Source of the DNA: Takakia lepidozioides
Taxonomy: Eukaryota > Streptophyta > Takakiopsida > Takakiales > Takakiaceae
Length of the DNA stretch: 64,000 nt
Direction of reading: 5' to 3'
Assembly: GCA_030704615.1 (NCBI GenBank)
Contig: CM060731.1
Span: forward strand, 41,910,001 to 41,974,000
Part shown: piece after piece, positions 41,855 to 54,959 of the stretch
Layout of the letters: each line of letters opens with the position of its first letter
Position numbering within the stretch: the stretch's first letter is position 1
Notes under the pieces: generated by a model
The model's input: the letters and a program-made list of their open reading frames with translations, nothing else
Database searches by the model: none
Told to the model about the DNA's origin: nothing
Translations under genes and position numbers: made by a program

Positions 41855-42900
41855 GGCGTGCGTCAACCACAGAGGAACACGTGGGCGCGGGGAATCTTTC
41901 TAGAACCTCACGGGGAGTACGGTAGCCAGAGTCGTGGAGAATGTGTAACTTAGGGTAACGAACAATGGAGTCGTCCTGCAGTACATTGGTGGAACAGATT
42001 ACAAGTAGTCAACTTGAAATGGAAGATGTGGTTTCAAGCCATACAAGCTGTGGCATTCTGGGCATGCCATCCGAAGCTTTGGCAATAGGTCTGGACAATA
42101 CTTTACTGAAACTTGGAATTCAGTGAAAGTATACTTACCTGAAGCCAACACTGTGAGTGCGGGAGGAAGACGCAAACCCTACAAATCTGAATTTCAGTGA
42201 CTACAAAGGATCGCAAGAGCAAGTAGGACCACTTGCTCCCGACTTCACACAAACCCTAAAATTACTAGGTATTCACTTGAGAGCTCACAACAATGTTCAC
42301 TCTGCGAATCGTTTAACGAGGGAAGCGATTACTGCAACTGTCATTCAAGGTGGTGGCGTCCTCCATGCTCGCCGCTGCTCCTGCTGGCTTTGACGATACA
42401 AAATTTTCCTGGAGCTGAAACATAGTCGCAGGTGGGATCAGTTCGGAGATGAGACCTTTCACAAGTAGTCCAATACAAATCCCTACCTCAAGAAGTCTAT
42501 AGACAACACCACAGAACAATTCTCTTACTATTCAGAAGGCCTTCAACACGTCCTCAATATAATCTGAACCAGGGAAGCTTGGATGCTGCAGATTTTTAGG
42601 TAGCGGGATTCGAACGTGATTACATTAACTCTGACCATTTTTCAAAAAGTGGCAGCAAACAGATGCGATTATAGAGTCTAGTGCACGAGCGTTTCTTTAG
42701 GGTTTGAGCTTGCCTGCGTCTCTCCTCCCGCTTCATGGATCAGAACCAGTCTGGGTTGTTGTCAAGATCGTTCAACACTAGCGTAGCATGGTGAACGGAG
42801 ACGGCAATGGCGCGCTGCAGCAGCAAGCGCAGCAGGCGCTGGCAGAAAAGTAGTTTACAGATGCTGCTCTAGTGTTCCAACGGCTTCTCCTTTCTAGTTA
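41855..42900. other. No gene recognised; distal upstream of the PPR gene
   Basis: I see no domain-bearing frame. A 22-codon frame at about 42,790 (MVNGDGNGALQQQAQQAL) is too short to judge. Confidence 0.4.
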
Positions 42901-42929
42901 GTTACTTAAATGCTTCTTACAATGTCCTC

Positions 42930-43305
42930 TTGCGCTCTGATCTCCTGTTCCTGGACCTTCCGTGTTCGTGGTTAAAAGCAGCCATGTATCGAACATGTCT
43001 GGGGTTGGAGACCTTCAGTTCACCCGCCTACATGCATTTCCTTTCTCGTCGGAGTGCCCTGGGCTTTCCAAGACAGGTATCTGCAGTTTTCGGTATGCTC
43101 GACCTGCATTCTCATCTTGATTTAAATGAGCTATAGCTTGATTCAAACAAATGAAGAGGATTTCGTTTTGACAATTATGATCTACGTCTGTCTTTAGAAA
43201 GAAGCTAGTTACGTGTCTTCCTAATTCTGAATTTTGGGATGCTTGCATGTCGAGATAGGAGTTTTTGTTTGAAATTCTTCACCTACCATTTGTTCTATTA
43301 TGCAG
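42930..43305 (+). other. Possible 5' leader exon and intron of the PPR gene
   Basis: CAAGACAG/GTATCTGC at 43,076/43,077 and TATTATGCAG/GG at 43,305 would make a 229-bp intron. Joining them in the frame of ATG 42,984 hits a stop within 30 codons, so I take the exon as untranslated, or the site as unused. Confidence 0.4.
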
Positions 43306-46300
43306 GGTGGCACGGTTTCAATGCCGAAGTCAGTCGATGTCGTGTGGTCAGCATCCAAATGGCGGCAAAGGAATGGGTTTTGGCATGGCCAACGTTAGCA
43401 CTGCTGTTAGTGCGGCGTCAAGAGAAGAACTAGTCAACAAGTACTCTTGTGAAACAGGTGGGGATGTAAGCAGACTCTGTCAAGAGGGACGTTTGAAGGA
43501 CGCCCTGCGCATTTTGGATGTCCTGGACAATGGAGGAATCCGGACACACTCAAGCATCTATGCCTGTCTCTTGCAGGCATGTGCTAAAATGAAAGCCCTG
43601 GCAGATGGCAAGCGGGTTCATGCACACATGATGAAGGCTGGATTTGAGGTAGATGTCCTTGTGGGAAACAGTCTTGTCAGCATGTATGCCAAGTGTGGGA
43701 GTGTGGGGGATGCGCGGCATGTATTTGACGAGATGCCAAGACGGAATGTGGTCTCATGGAATACGATGATTGCAGGATACGCCCAGTATGGTCATAGTGA
43801 AATTGCATTTGAGATATTTTGGCAAATGCATAAAGAAGGCGTTAATCCAGATAGGATCACCTTCATGAGCATTCTCAATGCATGCTCTAGCCCAGCAAAC
43901 CTAGCGCATGGCAAAGTGATCCATGCACGTGTGACTAAATCTGGAATAGAGTCAGATCTCCGTGTGGGGAATGCCCTTGTTAGCATGTATAGCAAATGTG
44001 GGAGTATGCTGGATGCATGCCAGGTATTTGAAAAAATGTATAAACGAGATGTGGTATCATGGACCACGATGATTGTTGGACATGCTCAACATGGTCATCA
44101 TGAGGAGGCATTCAAATTCTTTCAGGAAATGCAATGTGAAGGCGTGAGACCTGACAAGGTCACTTTCATCAGCATCCTCAATGCATGTGCAAACCCAACA
44201 GCTCTCAAACAGGGGAAGCAAGTCCATGCCCACATCATCCAAGTTGGACTGGAGTCAGATGTCCGTGTGGGCAATGCCCTCATCAGCATGTATTTCAAGT
44301 GCGGAAGTGTGGTGGATGGGCTCCAAGTATTTTACAAAATGCCCAAGCGAGATTTGGTCTCATGGAACACGGCAATTGCAGGCTATACTAACCAAGGGGA
44401 TGGGAGAAGGGTATTTGAACTCTATCAACAAATGCAACAAGAAGGAATGAAGCCTGATGCAGTGACTTTCATCAGTGTTCTGAAAGTATGTGCCAGTCTG
44501 GCAGCTTTTGAACAGGGCAAGCAGGTGCACGGTCACATTGTCAAAGCTGGGGTTGAGTCAGACATTGCAGTTGCGAATGCTCTTGTCAATATGTATGCCA
44601 GGTGTGGTAGTGTGGTGGGTGCACACCAAGTGTTTGACAAGATGCTTGAACGAGATGTGGTCTCATGGACTTCCATGATTGCTGGATGTGCTCAGCATGG
44701 ATTTACTGCAGAGGCTTTTGAACTTCTTCGACAAATGCAACGTGAAGGTGTGAAGCCTGATATTATCACCTTCACCAGCATCCTCAATGCATGTGCCAGC
44801 CCAGCAGATTTAGAACAGGGCAATTGGATCCACAACCTCATTCGTGAAGCTGGAGTTCAACCGGATGTCCGTGTGGGCAATGCCCTTGTAAGCATGTATG
44901 CTAGGTGTGGAAGTGTAGTGGGTGCATGCCATGTGTTCAACACAATGCCCAAACGAGATGTGGTTTCATGGAATGCAATCTTTGCAGGACTAGCTCAGAA
45001 TATGCATAGTGACAAGGCTCTAGAGCTCTTTTGGCAAATGCAACAAGAAGGCGTGAAGCCAGACAGGATCACCTTCACTACCATCCTGAATGCATGTGCC
45101 AGCCTAGCAGCACTGGAAGAGGGCAAAGAGCTCCATGCCCTCATCATCAAAGGTCAATTTGGTCTGGATGTGTGTTTGGGAAATGCCCTCATCGATATGT
45201 ATTCCAAATGCAGGAGCATGGTGTATGCACAGCAAGTCTTTGACGAAATGCTAAGAAAAGATGTGGTGTCATGGACTTCAATGATTTTAGGATATTCCCA
45301 GCAGGGACAGGGTCAAGAGGCTCTCAAACTCTTTTGGCGAATGCAGCGAGAAGGTGAGAAGCCCAATGAAGTGACTTGTACAATCATCGTCAATACATGT
45401 GCCACGGTAGGGCTGCTGGAAGAGGGCAAGCAGGTCCATGCCTGTGTGGTTGAAGCTGGATTTGACTCAAATGTCTGTGTGGGGAATGCGCTTGTTGACA
45501 TGTATGCCAAGTGCGGGACTTTAACAGATTCACGGCAAGTGTTTGATCAAATCCCTAGACGAGATGTGGTCTCATGGACTGCAATGATTATAGGGTATTC
45601 TGAGCATGGGCATGGCAGGGAGGCCCTCCATCTATTTGAACTAATGCAGCAGGAAGGGGTTAAGCCAGACAAGGTCACCTTCATCGGTGTTCTCTCTGCA
45701 TGTAGCCATGTTGGCCTACTGGACGAAGGTCATCACTACTTCCATTCCATGAGTGAAGACCATGGTATTGCACCAACACGGAAGCACTATGGCTGCATGG
45801 TCGACCTTCTGGGTCGTGCAGGCCACTTGGACGAAGCAGAAAATACACTCAGGAAAATGCCATTTGAGCCGGATGCGTCAGTGTGGGGAGCCATGCTTGG
45901 TGCCTGCAGACTACATGGCAATGTGGAGCTAGCTGAGCGTTCTGCTGAGTGTATTCTCAAGTTACAACCACAAGATCCCACCGTTTATGTGCTACTGTCA
46001 AACATCTATGCTGCGGCTGGCAGGTGGGAGGATGTAGCAAAGGTGAGAAGATTAATGGTGGACAAAAATGTGAAAAAAGAGCCAGGTCACAGCTGGATCG
46101 AGGTCAAGAACAGAGTACATACATTTTTTGCAGAAGATAGGTCACACCCACAAAGTGAGGAGATCTATACAGAGTTGAAGCGATTGGTCAGAGACATGAA
46201 AGAGGCAGGATATGTGCCTGACACTCACTTTGCATTGCACAATGTGGATCAGCAGCAGAAGGAACAGTCTCTCTTCCACCACAGTGAGAAACTGGCAATT

Positions 46301-46489
46301 GTGTTTGGGCTCATCAGCACACCCCCTGGTACACCCATCCGCATCTTCAAGAACCTTCGGGTATGTGGGGACTGTCACACTGCCACCAAGTTGATTTCAA
46401 AGATTGTTGGGCGAGAAATTTTTGCAAGGGATGCCAACCGCTTCCATCACTTCAAAAATGGGTTGTGCTCATGTAGCGATTATTGGTAA
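43265..46489 (+). CDS. DYW-class PLS pentatricopeptide repeat protein (organelle RNA editing factor)
   Basis: 1,074 codons, uninterrupted. It binds a specific RNA stretch in chloroplasts or mitochondria and, through its DYW deaminase end, converts C to U. About seven near-identical blocks of roughly 101 residues (P, L, S motifs, about 22 repeats, residues about 95-880) each begin with a KQVHAHI-like segment and hold [28 protein letters not shown] and [10 protein letters not shown]-like motifs. An E region ([30 protein letters not shown]) leads to the DYW domain: [10 protein letters not shown] with the catalytic HxE (about 1,006), CGDCH (1,034-1,038) and the terminal CSCSDYW. The start is uncertain. 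A pyrimidine-rich acceptor (TGCAG at 43,301-43,305) suggests a leader intron, in which case translation may begin at MSCGQ (about 43,337) or MGFGMANV. The N-terminus is basic enough for targeting. It looks intact. Confidence 0.93.
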   Translation: MFEILHLPFVLLCRVARFQCRSQSMSCGQHPNGGKGMGFGMANVSTAVSAASREELVNKYSCETGGDVSRLCQEGRLKDALRILDVLDNGGIRTHSSIYACLLQACAKMKALADGKRVHAHMMKAGFEVDVLVGNSLVSMYAKCGSVGDARHVFDEMPRRNVVSWNTMIAGYAQYGHSEIAFEIFWQMHKEGVNPDRITFMSILNACSSPANLAHGKVIHARVTKSGIESDLRVGNALVSMYSKCGSMLDACQVFEKMYKRDVVSWTTMIVGHAQHGHHEEAFKFFQEMQCEGVRPDKVTFISILNACANPTALKQGKQVHAHIIQVGLESDVRVGNALISMYFKCGSVVDGLQVFYKMPKRDLVSWNTAIAGYTNQGDGRRVFELYQQMQQEGMKPDAVTFISVLKVCASLAAFEQGKQVHGHIVKAGVESDIAVANALVNMYARCGSVVGAHQVFDKMLERDVVSWTSMIAGCAQHGFTAEAFELLRQMQREGVKPDIITFTSILNACASPADLEQGNWIHNLIREAGVQPDVRVGNALVSMYARCGSVVGACHVFNTMPKRDVVSWNAIFAGLAQNMHSDKALELFWQMQQEGVKPDRITFTTILNACASLAALEEGKELHALIIKGQFGLDVCLGNALIDMYSKCRSMVYAQQVFDEMLRKDVVSWTSMILGYSQQGQGQEALKLFWRMQREGEKPNEVTCTIIVNTCATVGLLEEGKQVHACVVEAGFDSNVCVGNALVDMYAKCGTLTDSRQVFDQIPRRDVVSWTAMIIGYSEHGHGREALHLFELMQQEGVKPDKVTFIGVLSACSHVGLLDEGHHYFHSMSEDHGIAPTRKHYGCMVDLLGRAGHLDEAENTLRKMPFEPDASVWGAMLGACRLHGNVELAERSAECILKLQPQDPTVYVLLSNIYAAAGRWEDVAKVRRLMVDKNVKKEPGHSWIEVKNRVHTFFAEDRSHPQSEEIYTELKRLVRDMKEAGYVPDTHFALHNVDQQQKEQSLFHHSEKLAIVFGLISTPPGTPIRIFKNLRVCGDCHTATKLISKIVGREIFARDANRFHHFKNGLCSCSDYW

Positions 46490-49400
46490 TGATAAGCTAA
46501 CAACTAAGAAGCTGCTGGTGTCCTTAGCCAATGTTCACTCGCATTCTACTACAATGTAGACCATGAATCAACACTAAATTCCGTAACTGGATTGTTCATC
46601 AGCTGCGTATGAGTATTTTCATTGAAGCTAGTCAGCTCAACCACTCTCCCCTGGGTGGGCTTGCTGACCCTGGCAGGCCTGCCAACATTGTTGACCAAAT
46701 CATTTATGAAGATGTCGGGACACACATCTATTGTGTTCTCCTTCACGATTTACTCTTAGGTGCTGCGATTCTCCCCTCCTTGATTGGCCCATAGATCTGA
46801 AGACTTGTTGTCGAGGAGGTGCAGCTTGGTGTCCTGGCTTTTTGCAGATCCAGGTTGTCTTTCTTAGTTGGCTACAGCTAGCCTTATAGGCTGTCTTGGT
46901 TTACCTTCGCCTGTTCCTGGTATGTTAGTCTTGGCATTGTTACCTGTTCCAGGCTTGTTCCTTTTCCCCTGTCATCCTGATCAGATTGGTTGGGTGGCTT
47001 GCCTTGTCTGTTAGATTGTCTTTCAAATCCCTGGGAGGTAGTTAGCTTGGTTGGGTTCACTTTCTGGTTAGCCAACATTGACTGGCTGCTGGTTGTTCTT
47101 GATGTGAGGTTTTACCTTTATAGGGTTCACTGGGGGTGCTTCCGCTTCTCAAGGAGACAGAGGGATGGGCTCTACAAACAGGGGGATAAGTTCCCAATTT
47201 CTTTGAAGAAGTTACTTGGTTGAGACCAAATATGCATTTTCCTGTTTTCCCTATGCAATTGCTGTGTCAGTGGCTGTTCATGCTCCTCATGAGCAGCCAG
47301 AAGGGGCACACTTCTTCCAACTACTGTCTACATATCCTTGTGCTCTAGGCCGTTCTAAGTGTTGTGTCTCTGCCACAATTTCCCAACTCTTCTCTAGCAC
47401 AGTGCCGAAAACAAATTCAAGTGCAGCTGTGTTGGACGAGGAAGGCACATCCTCCAGGTTGAAGTTGGAAACAACGGCCTTTACTGTGCATCCCACAGGC
47501 CCGATATTGAACCCAGATTGGGCCCAGCAACATGTTCTGCACACACTTACGAGCTTCGCAATGAGTAAGGGTTGAAACATCACCTGAATGACAAGATTGA
47601 GGCTCTTGCACCTCTCACGGATGCCGAGCTGCAGGAGAGAGATATCCGAGCATTAAACGCCAAAGAGTCTGAGAGGGGGGGAAAAGAAAAGGGGAAGGAG
47701 GGGAAGGAGGCCATTCTCTCGCAGCCTACACTAACCCCCCTCTGGGCTTGCACAGTCAGTGGCTCAAGAGAAGCCGAAGAAGGATAGGAGAAACCCCAAA
47801 AGATAGTGGAGCTTCCATATGATGCCTGTCCCCACCCCTCCAGAGTTATTGGGCAATTCCAAATAAAGACTGTGAATGAAGTCAGCCACTTGGGACTCTA
47901 GCCTCTTTCCTCACACTGGTATTGTCTCCATCTGCCTTCAAGTGTATGCCTTCTCCTGTTGGGTTATTCCTTTCGAAAGTCACTCTAATTCTCCTTCAAT
48001 TGTTCTCAGGCTGCCAAAGCTCCGTCATGGGTGAACGGTGAACAGAAAGCTTTTGCCGGCTTGGGACGACCGGTACTGGGCCTGGATTTTTAAGTTTTGC
48101 GAGGCTTTCTTTGGCAGACAATGGTGCCTTATTCTGTAGGCAGCTATGCCGAGTGCCAGAGGCAGCTGGCAAGTTTCCTCAGGTCGGCAGGGATGAAATT
48201 GTCAAGACAGTCTGCCTCTTACGAAAGGAGACTTTCCAAACCAGAAGGTGCAATGCTAACAGTTTATATGGAATAATCCTCCCGATTTTTTAATGTTTTG
48301 AGTTTCCAATTCCCAGGTTGAGGTTGATGGTTGAGGTTGAGGTTTTGAGGTTATTTTTGAGTTCCAATTTCAGTTTCAGTTTCAGTTGTCTTCGAGGTTC
48401 AATTCTTTCTCGTGGGTTGTTCATAGTAGTCAGTTTGTTTGGTTTTGAGTTCGGAGGGCTTCATTGCATATGTTGTTTCTGCCGATATGTGCTTTTGATG
48501 CGCATTGCCTTGTCCGTGTGCACCCTGATTCCGCTCCTTCCTTTATAAAAAGTTTGCAATTTGGGATGGGGGGGCCCACAGTGACCCTTGGTGCGATCCT
48601 GTGGATGATGATTTCATCTACAATTACATTGATTCGAATTGCACCATGAGGAGTGTGTTCCTTGGAGAGGTGCCAGGGAGAAGAGCCCGACGTTTATGCA
48701 AACTCTCATTGAGTCTTGTAGCCACCACGGTACCCGGGTAATTGACCTCTCCCTTTCTACAGGTATATAGTACTTCTTATCGTATTGTATTAATTTCGGG
48801 TTTGTTGTTTCGGATTTCCATCTCTCATTTCTTTTGTCTTCTCTTCTGCAGGGGCTTCTTTCCATGGCTGCAAGGCAGCAGGGAGACATCTCTTTGCATT
48901 CGAGGGGGATTCAGATTTGTATGCAGGTGTCATAGCTCCTCTACACGAGGGATCGTCTTCCGCGACTCAAACTGACACTGTTGTCATTCCGGAGCCCTCG
49001 TCTCCTGGTGATATGGACATTGAGGACAGTTGTCTCTGTGAGTAGGTCTAAGCTGAGTCATGGTTGTTTGATTTGAATCGCAATTGTATACTCTTGCTAT
49101 CTTGAGCTACATGATATTGGTTATGGTATGCCCTGTATTGCAGGAGCCCTCATCCATTCGCGCGGACTGTCCCTTTCTTTGCCAAGGCAGATTTTTTTTC
49201 CAGTCCTTCAGAATCTTTTCGCTTACCAGTTTACGCGGAGGCTACAGCTAGGCAGTTCAGTGTCCTTTCATCCCCACTAGCAGAGGTCCTCCATGAGGGA
49301 CGTGCAGGTTTCCGGTGGAGTGGGGTGGGGAGAGATCCGTAGATTGGTGGGTGGTTCTTTTTCTGGAAGGCTAATCGGCCTGTCATGGGCTCCCGTGGTG

Positions 49401-49600
49401 TGTGACGGTGCACACATATGAGTGGGCTCTGTGTTGATAACGAGGGATTTGGAGTCAGCTCAGAAATGGAGTTGGAGAGGCTAGAATCTTCATAAATAGC
49501 ACTGCTTCTGTCTCGGACTGTAACTATTTGAGTAACACTGCACCATCATCTTCCTTTGGATGAGCTTTTGTACCTTGTTTAGCATGCAGTAAAAATATAT
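46490..49600. other. 3.1 kb without a supported gene
   Basis: I read all frames here. Several frames of 60-119 codons exist on both strands (for example 47,216-47,575 and 47,572-47,787) but none shows a domain or codon bias I trust. Local G/T-rich repeats (GGTTGAGGTTGAGGTT near 48,320; TTTCAGTTTCAGTTTCAGTT near 48,370) are simple sequence. Confidence 0.5.
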
Positions 49601-50120
49601 ACAATATATTTATTTATTTATTTAATGGAACGGTACAGAGGCCCTTTTAGTCAAATTAATTAAAAGAAGATGTCACAGCGGTGGAAAAAATAACCACCCA
49701 GAAGGCCGTGGAGGCCTACTAAGGGGGAACATCCCTGTGGCCGTAGCGAACATGCTAACAGTAGATAAGGAGGGAGTGAATAAAGGTAAAGCAGAGGTTG
49801 CGAGAGAGATAACTTGCTATTCTAGGGCAGGTTGAAAGAGCAGTAAGAAAGATCTTATGCAAGAGAGACTTGTATGCATTGTTCCGAGAATGGTTTAGAT
49901 TTGAGAGGTAGCTAGCTATTCCGTGAGATAAGAGCACTAAAATGATGCGAAGATGAGGTGTGGTTCTGATCCGGAGTTGACGAGATGAGAAGACAAGGAG
50001 CTGGAGCAGATCTGCGGTGGCAATGTGAAGACAGATTCAGCACTTCAGAACTTGAGCTGAGTTCTAAATTTGGGATCTCGACTTTTCTTATGCCGCCAAT
50101 TGAAGTCTGCTTCGTCTCCA

Positions 50121-50995
50121 TCACCAGGGGACTTCCCATTGAGGGGGGATTGATTTATTCCAGGTAAAGTGCATGTTGGGTAGACTGGTGCCGAGCAAGT
50201 TGCCTTTGCCCCAGGAGTCGGCGAAATCTTGAAGCAGCTTCCTCCCTCGTTGCTCCAAAGTTCTGGGAAGAGCTGCACAGACAGTGTCCCACGCTTTTCT
50301 CCCCTCAGTTAACAGATCAAAATAAATGTGAAAGAGGATTGATCTGCCCCAGGGGGCTTTTCCTTCATAAACCCAATTGCATCTGGCTTTCCATAGATTC
50401 CACAGGGTATGGGCTCTAAGAGTGTTCCATACCGGACAAACACTCATTGTTAGACCAGTCTGGAAATTTAAAAGCAGAGAGATGGAGGAGAAGGGGTTGG
50501 GAAAGAAGCCCAATGAGAGTAGAACGAGAGAACCCGCTCCCAGATTCTACTTGCAAGATTGCAGGACAGCAGACAATGTTGTATGGTTTCCGCGTGGGAA
50601 TGGCATAGAGTACAGGTAGGGTTATCCTCATGCGTTCGCTGCCTGACAGGAATTATTCTGTGAACGAGCTTCCATAGAAAGCCTGATATCTTTGCAGGCC
50701 TGTGTTTCCTCCACACGTCTTTCCATATCTTGTTCCAAATCCTTTGGGTAAGGCTGTTGCCCCATTTTGCAGACCATTTACCTCTAAAGGATTGTGGCGG
50801 GCAGGCCAGGGAGTACCCTTTCTTCACTGTGTTTCCAAAGAAAGGGGTTTTCTTCTTGTCCATCCATTTCCACTCCCCTGGGTCAAACTGCAGATCTTCC
50901 AAGGGGCACATGAGAAACCAGGTGAGTGTTTCAAGGCGGGCCCATTGAGCCTCCATCCCTTGAGGTGGCAAGGGGTTTACATTTCTTGCCATCAA
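50121..50995 (-). pseudogene. LINE ORF2 C-terminal zinc-binding region
   Basis: The frame 50,995-50,468 continues the RT: FRGKWSAKWGNSL, KIWKDVWRKHRPAKISGFLW, then the CTLCHSH zinc motif and ASRIWERVLSFYSHW. A frame change near 50,490 leads into 50,513-50,121, which holds HTLWNLWKARCNWVYEGKAP, typical of the end of plant LINE ORF2. A small number of indels separate the frames. Confidence 0.82.
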
Positions 50996-51473
50996 GCACC
51001 CGTATGTGGAACAAGTTTGTTTTAGGAACCTCCATCATTCCTGTATAAGAGAGGTCACCCTCACAATCAGTGTGAAACCCCAGTCCAAATGCGATTGGTC
51101 CCTGAGTTTCTATGACCAGAATGGTTGTCTTTTCATTTCCTCGGTTGCAAGCCATCTAGACAGGAGCCATCCAAATCCGAGCTTGCTGCTCCAGCAGTGG
51201 GGTCATGTATTGCGGGATATTGGCCAGGAGAGCGCCCCAGGCCTTGGATCTCCTCCTGCCAAAGATTGCAGATATGGCTTCTTCTGTAAGGAAATTTTCC
51301 CCTGAGCGCAATGCTGCAATGTGAGTGAAACCCTGCCTCTCCCAGGAAGCCCAGCGAGGGGTTTGCGTGAGCAAGACAGCAGAGTCCATGTTGTAGTTTG
51401 CGAATAGGGGTTGCCGAAGACATTCCTGCCGGCTGGCTGGCATTCTTTGGGTAAGGTTACCCCTGATACTTTG

Positions 51474-53911
51474 CTAGGCTCTCCAGATAGATTGCCAGGG
51501 TCTGGAGCCAAGAGCCATTGCCGCATTTTTGCGTTGAACAATCCATCTAAGCGATTGAGCCCAAAGATTGGATGTTTTTGGCACAGAGCCCATCAGGTAA
51601 GGTTGAATTAGCTTACTCCAAGGGGAGTTTCTATGAGTGATGGCTCTGGGAATCCATTTTGCTAGCAAGGCCTTTATTTGAGCTGTAGGATCAATGATTC
51701 CCAAACCACCCTCGGTTTTTTTCTGGCATAGTTGATCCCATGATAGTAGTGCTCGTCTCACTTGTGTGACTTTGGTGGCTCCCCAAATGAAGTTTCGGGT
51801 GAGAGCTTTAATCTCCTTGAGCATCGTTGAGTCTGGGTTCCATACTGCCGCGAAGAACCACAGTGAAGCCTGCAGAATCTGGTTAGCTACAAGGGAGAGC
51901 ATTGCCGAGCACCAGTATGCCAGTTTTCTTTTATATTTTGCCAGCACCTCCTTCATTCTGCTTTGCTGTGTCATATTTAAACCCATCTCATGCCCTAGCA
52001 GAGTGTGTGCTTCTCCCTCTTGCAACCACCTCAACCCGATGTCAGCTCCCCAAGGTTGACAATGTGTCACACCTGAGCCGTCTTGCAGCTGGGACAAGAT
52101 CTCGATTGACTTTTTCCAGTTTATCTTCAGCCCGGAACCCAGGCAAAAGGTGCACAAAGTATGAAGAGCTCTATCAATGTTGCTTATGGTGGAATTATCA
52201 AGCAGCAAAACTGTGTCATCTGCGTACATAGATAATTTGAGCATCTCCGGTAGGAGAGTTGGCAGGTGTAGCCCAATGATGTCCACTCGGTGGTCAAGCA
52301 AGTGACCCAGGGAGTCTGCAGCTGTTAAATAGAAAAGGGGCCAAGGGGCACCCTGAACCCAGGAAAGAAACGGGCCTCCAAGCCCTGTCTTCTCCAAAGC
52401 TCCTATCAGAAATGTCATGCCTTTTCAAAATCTAGCATAAGAAATGCCAAAGGTTGATTGTTCACCTGAGCTCTGTGCAGGGCCTCATGCGCCAAAAGGA
52501 TGTTGTCTAGAATCATGCGATCCTTGAGAAAGCCTGTTTGGTTTTTCCTTATCATCTTTGACAGCATAGGTTGCAGCCTCAATGCAAGGGCCTTTGCTAT
52601 AATTTTGTAGGTGGAGTTCAACAAAGTAATAGGGCGGTAATTGGCCATATCCTCCCTATCTCCCTTCTTGAAAATGAGAGTGACAAGTCCTTCAGAAATC
52701 TGTGATGGCATAATCTTCTTTTCAAGGATGTCATTGGCCATGAGCAGGTATTCTTCCCCAAGGGTCTGCCACATTGCTTTGAAGAGCTCTACAGGGAGGC
52801 CATCGCCTGGAGATTTCTGGGATGCCATGGATTCCACCGCTTTCCCGAGTTCCTCCATGGAGAATGGTTCAGCCAAAATTGCTTTGTCCCTTTGCGAGAT
52901 TGCGCAGGGAACGTGCTGCAGCAGGGTTGCTGTGGCCTGGTCTTTTAGGAGAGATGGATTTTGTTTTTGAAAGAGGTTTTCGAAGTAACCAGCGGCCACA
53001 GAAGCCATTGTCCTAGGATTGTCCACCAGTCGACCTGTGGCTGAATCTCGCAGGTCCGGAACAAGGGTTGCAGATCGCCTTTGAGCTGTTTTGATGAAGA
53101 AGTATTTATTCATCTTTTCGCCTTTGAGTGACCAGTTGACTCCTGCCTTGATCCTCATGAACTCTTCCTTGGCATGCAGCAGTAGGGACAAATTCTGTTT
53201 GGCAGTTTTGTATGAAAACATTGTGTAGGGGCCCTCATGTCCAGTCTGCAATTGATACTGGCAAACCTCTAGGCACTTCGTGAGGGCTTTCTGCCTCCTG
53301 TTGGAATCCTCTGCTTTTTCCCTTGAGATTGCCTGGCATTTGTTCCTGAGTATTTCGAGCTTTGTCAGGAAGCGCACAGTTGGTGAGGTGAAAGGTGCCT
53401 CCGCAATCGCCCATGTCTGTTGCAGAGATTGAATGACCTCCTGGTCTTTGAGGAATGTGGGGTTGAGTTTGAAGAAGCCCCGACCCTTCACTCTGGAGCC
53501 TGGGGTGCTTAGCATCATGTGGACGGAGGCATGATCAAAGCCGGGCTGTATGGGCTGGAGTGGGACTCGCTTAGACCAAGACGCCAGAATTGCTGTACAG
53601 TAGAATCTGTCCAGACGTGCTTGGCAGAGGTTGTTGTTTGTCCATGTGAATTTGAGCTCTCTTTGTTTTGGCATTGTGACATCCAGCAAGCCCACAGTCA
53701 TGCAAAGTGAGTCCAATGAATTCTCTTCTGTTGTCGATATGCCATGAGCAGCTTGTCCCAGCCTGTCTGTATCCTCCTCCACCATGTTGAAATCTCCCCC
53801 CGCTATCCAGTGTTGGATGTTAGTGTGCCGCAGCATCTTGTCCCTGATATGATCCCTCAAAGCCACCCTTTCTTCTCCGTTTGGTGCATAAATGTCAATG
53901 ACACCCACCAT
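51474..53911 (-). pseudogene. LINE ORF2 endonuclease and reverse transcriptase
   Basis: Two frames abut at 52,415-52,418: the first gives the endonuclease and RT fingers/palm to LAFLMLDFEKA, with the first catalytic Asp; the second restarts around MTFLIGALEKTGLGGPF and gives YADD (52,216-52,230), GLKINWKKS and the thumb. The join needs one indel, after which the protein would be continuous. The 498- and 314-codon lengths fit these domains. Confidence 0.9.
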
Positions 53912-53940
53912 ACCTAGGGTTTGACCCAGTGAGAGGGTAG

Positions 53941-54959
53941 ATTTTAGAATTTAGAAGAGAATCGGGGGGTAGTTGGATGCTGCGGATGCAGCAGAAGCAG
54001 TGAGAAGTAGTGAGAAGAATGATACTTCAGTTGATGTTGAGGGAACACCTTGAAGCAAATGAAAAGCGTGTGGGTAGAGGAGACAGATAGATACTAGTGC
54101 GTGGTAGATATGAAGTGAGCATGTAGTTTGTATCACCCAATGGGTTATGGTTACTTCCCTGTCGAATTCTTCAGACCAGGGTGTTGAGCATGTGATGGAA
54201 GCAGGCCCAGCCCCATTTGTTGCTCTTCCGCCTTTGTGCCGTCATTCATAAATCGCACCTGTAAACTTGGCAGGAATGCGTAGCCCTTTCTTGTGATCAC
54301 TGCTTCAGTGTCAGTTGTAGTGACCAGAGGGGGCAATGCGCCAGTAGCAGGGTGGCCCATTAAGTGGAGTGAAGCGAAGATGTGGAGAGTGAGAAGGAAG
54401 GATGCTTTGTGAAGGTTATGAATGAATGATCGTCTCTGTGAGAAGTTAGAGATGAGTGCAGGTGATCGTAAGTTTGATGAACGTTGGGTCTTGGCGTACC
54501 TGAGTCCATCTTTGAATACACATATCATTGCTTAAGAAGATAGGGGGGAAGAAAGCTGCCAAGTCCCTGGGCTCACTTACCGCAAACTGCGGAGCGACAC
54601 CCCGGTCCCCATTTTTTATCAATGTCTTCCCATCTTGGTTTGTTGGCCCTGCCTTTACCAATGCAGGACCATGCAAATAGAAAAACCTGCATAGCTTTAT
54701 AAAAAGACCCAAGTGGGGTGACTGTACAAATGGGTGTAATTGTCCCCAAGAGAAAACAACCAAAGCTCGTAGAGCTAGATATATTAACACAAAGAAAAGA
54801 AATCAGACTATTCTAGTATCACCTACAGCTCTGAAGAAGGTCAGACAACAGGAAAGAGGGTGGATCAGAGAGTGCGGGGAGGTGAGATGAAGTTGCCCCA
54901 GCAACCTCTGCCCGACATGAAATAGATTGAGCTTAAGCCTTTTGCAAAGCAACAGAAAC
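53941..54959. other. No gene recognised between LINE and next retroelement
   Basis: Frames of 60-125 codons on the minus strand carry no domain that I recognise. It may be the 3' part of the element that follows. Confidence 0.4.

Larger units (their letters stand above)
49607..53940 (-). mobile_element. 5'-truncated LINE (L1-like) retrotransposon
   Basis: The minus strand encodes, in order, a truncated APE-type endonuclease (IDIYAPNGEERVALRDHI, WIAGGDFNMVEEDTDR, LDRFYCTAIL; 53,911 downward), a reverse transcriptase (KSPGDGLPVELFKAMW, LVTLIFKKGD, NYRPITLLNSTYKIIAK, and in the next frame LSMYADDTVLLLD), and a zinc-binding tail (CTLCHSHAETIQHCLLSC). The first endonuclease strands and all of ORF1 are missing, as is usual for 5'-truncated LINE copies. 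The RT frame shifts near 52,417, and another break lies near 51,000. The 3' end appears to be a (TAAA)n tail at about 49,607-49,625. The enzyme copies its RNA at a nicked target. Confidence 0.9.

Noticed and set aside
42984-43076. An upstream coding exon spliced to the PPR gene
   Set aside because: The splice sites look fair, but the joined frame stops early and does not reach the PPR frame.
47216-47787. Two frames of 119 and 71 codons at 47.2-47.8 kb
   Set aside because: No domain, ambiguous strand, and low-complexity GGKEKGKEGKE; not supportable as a gene.
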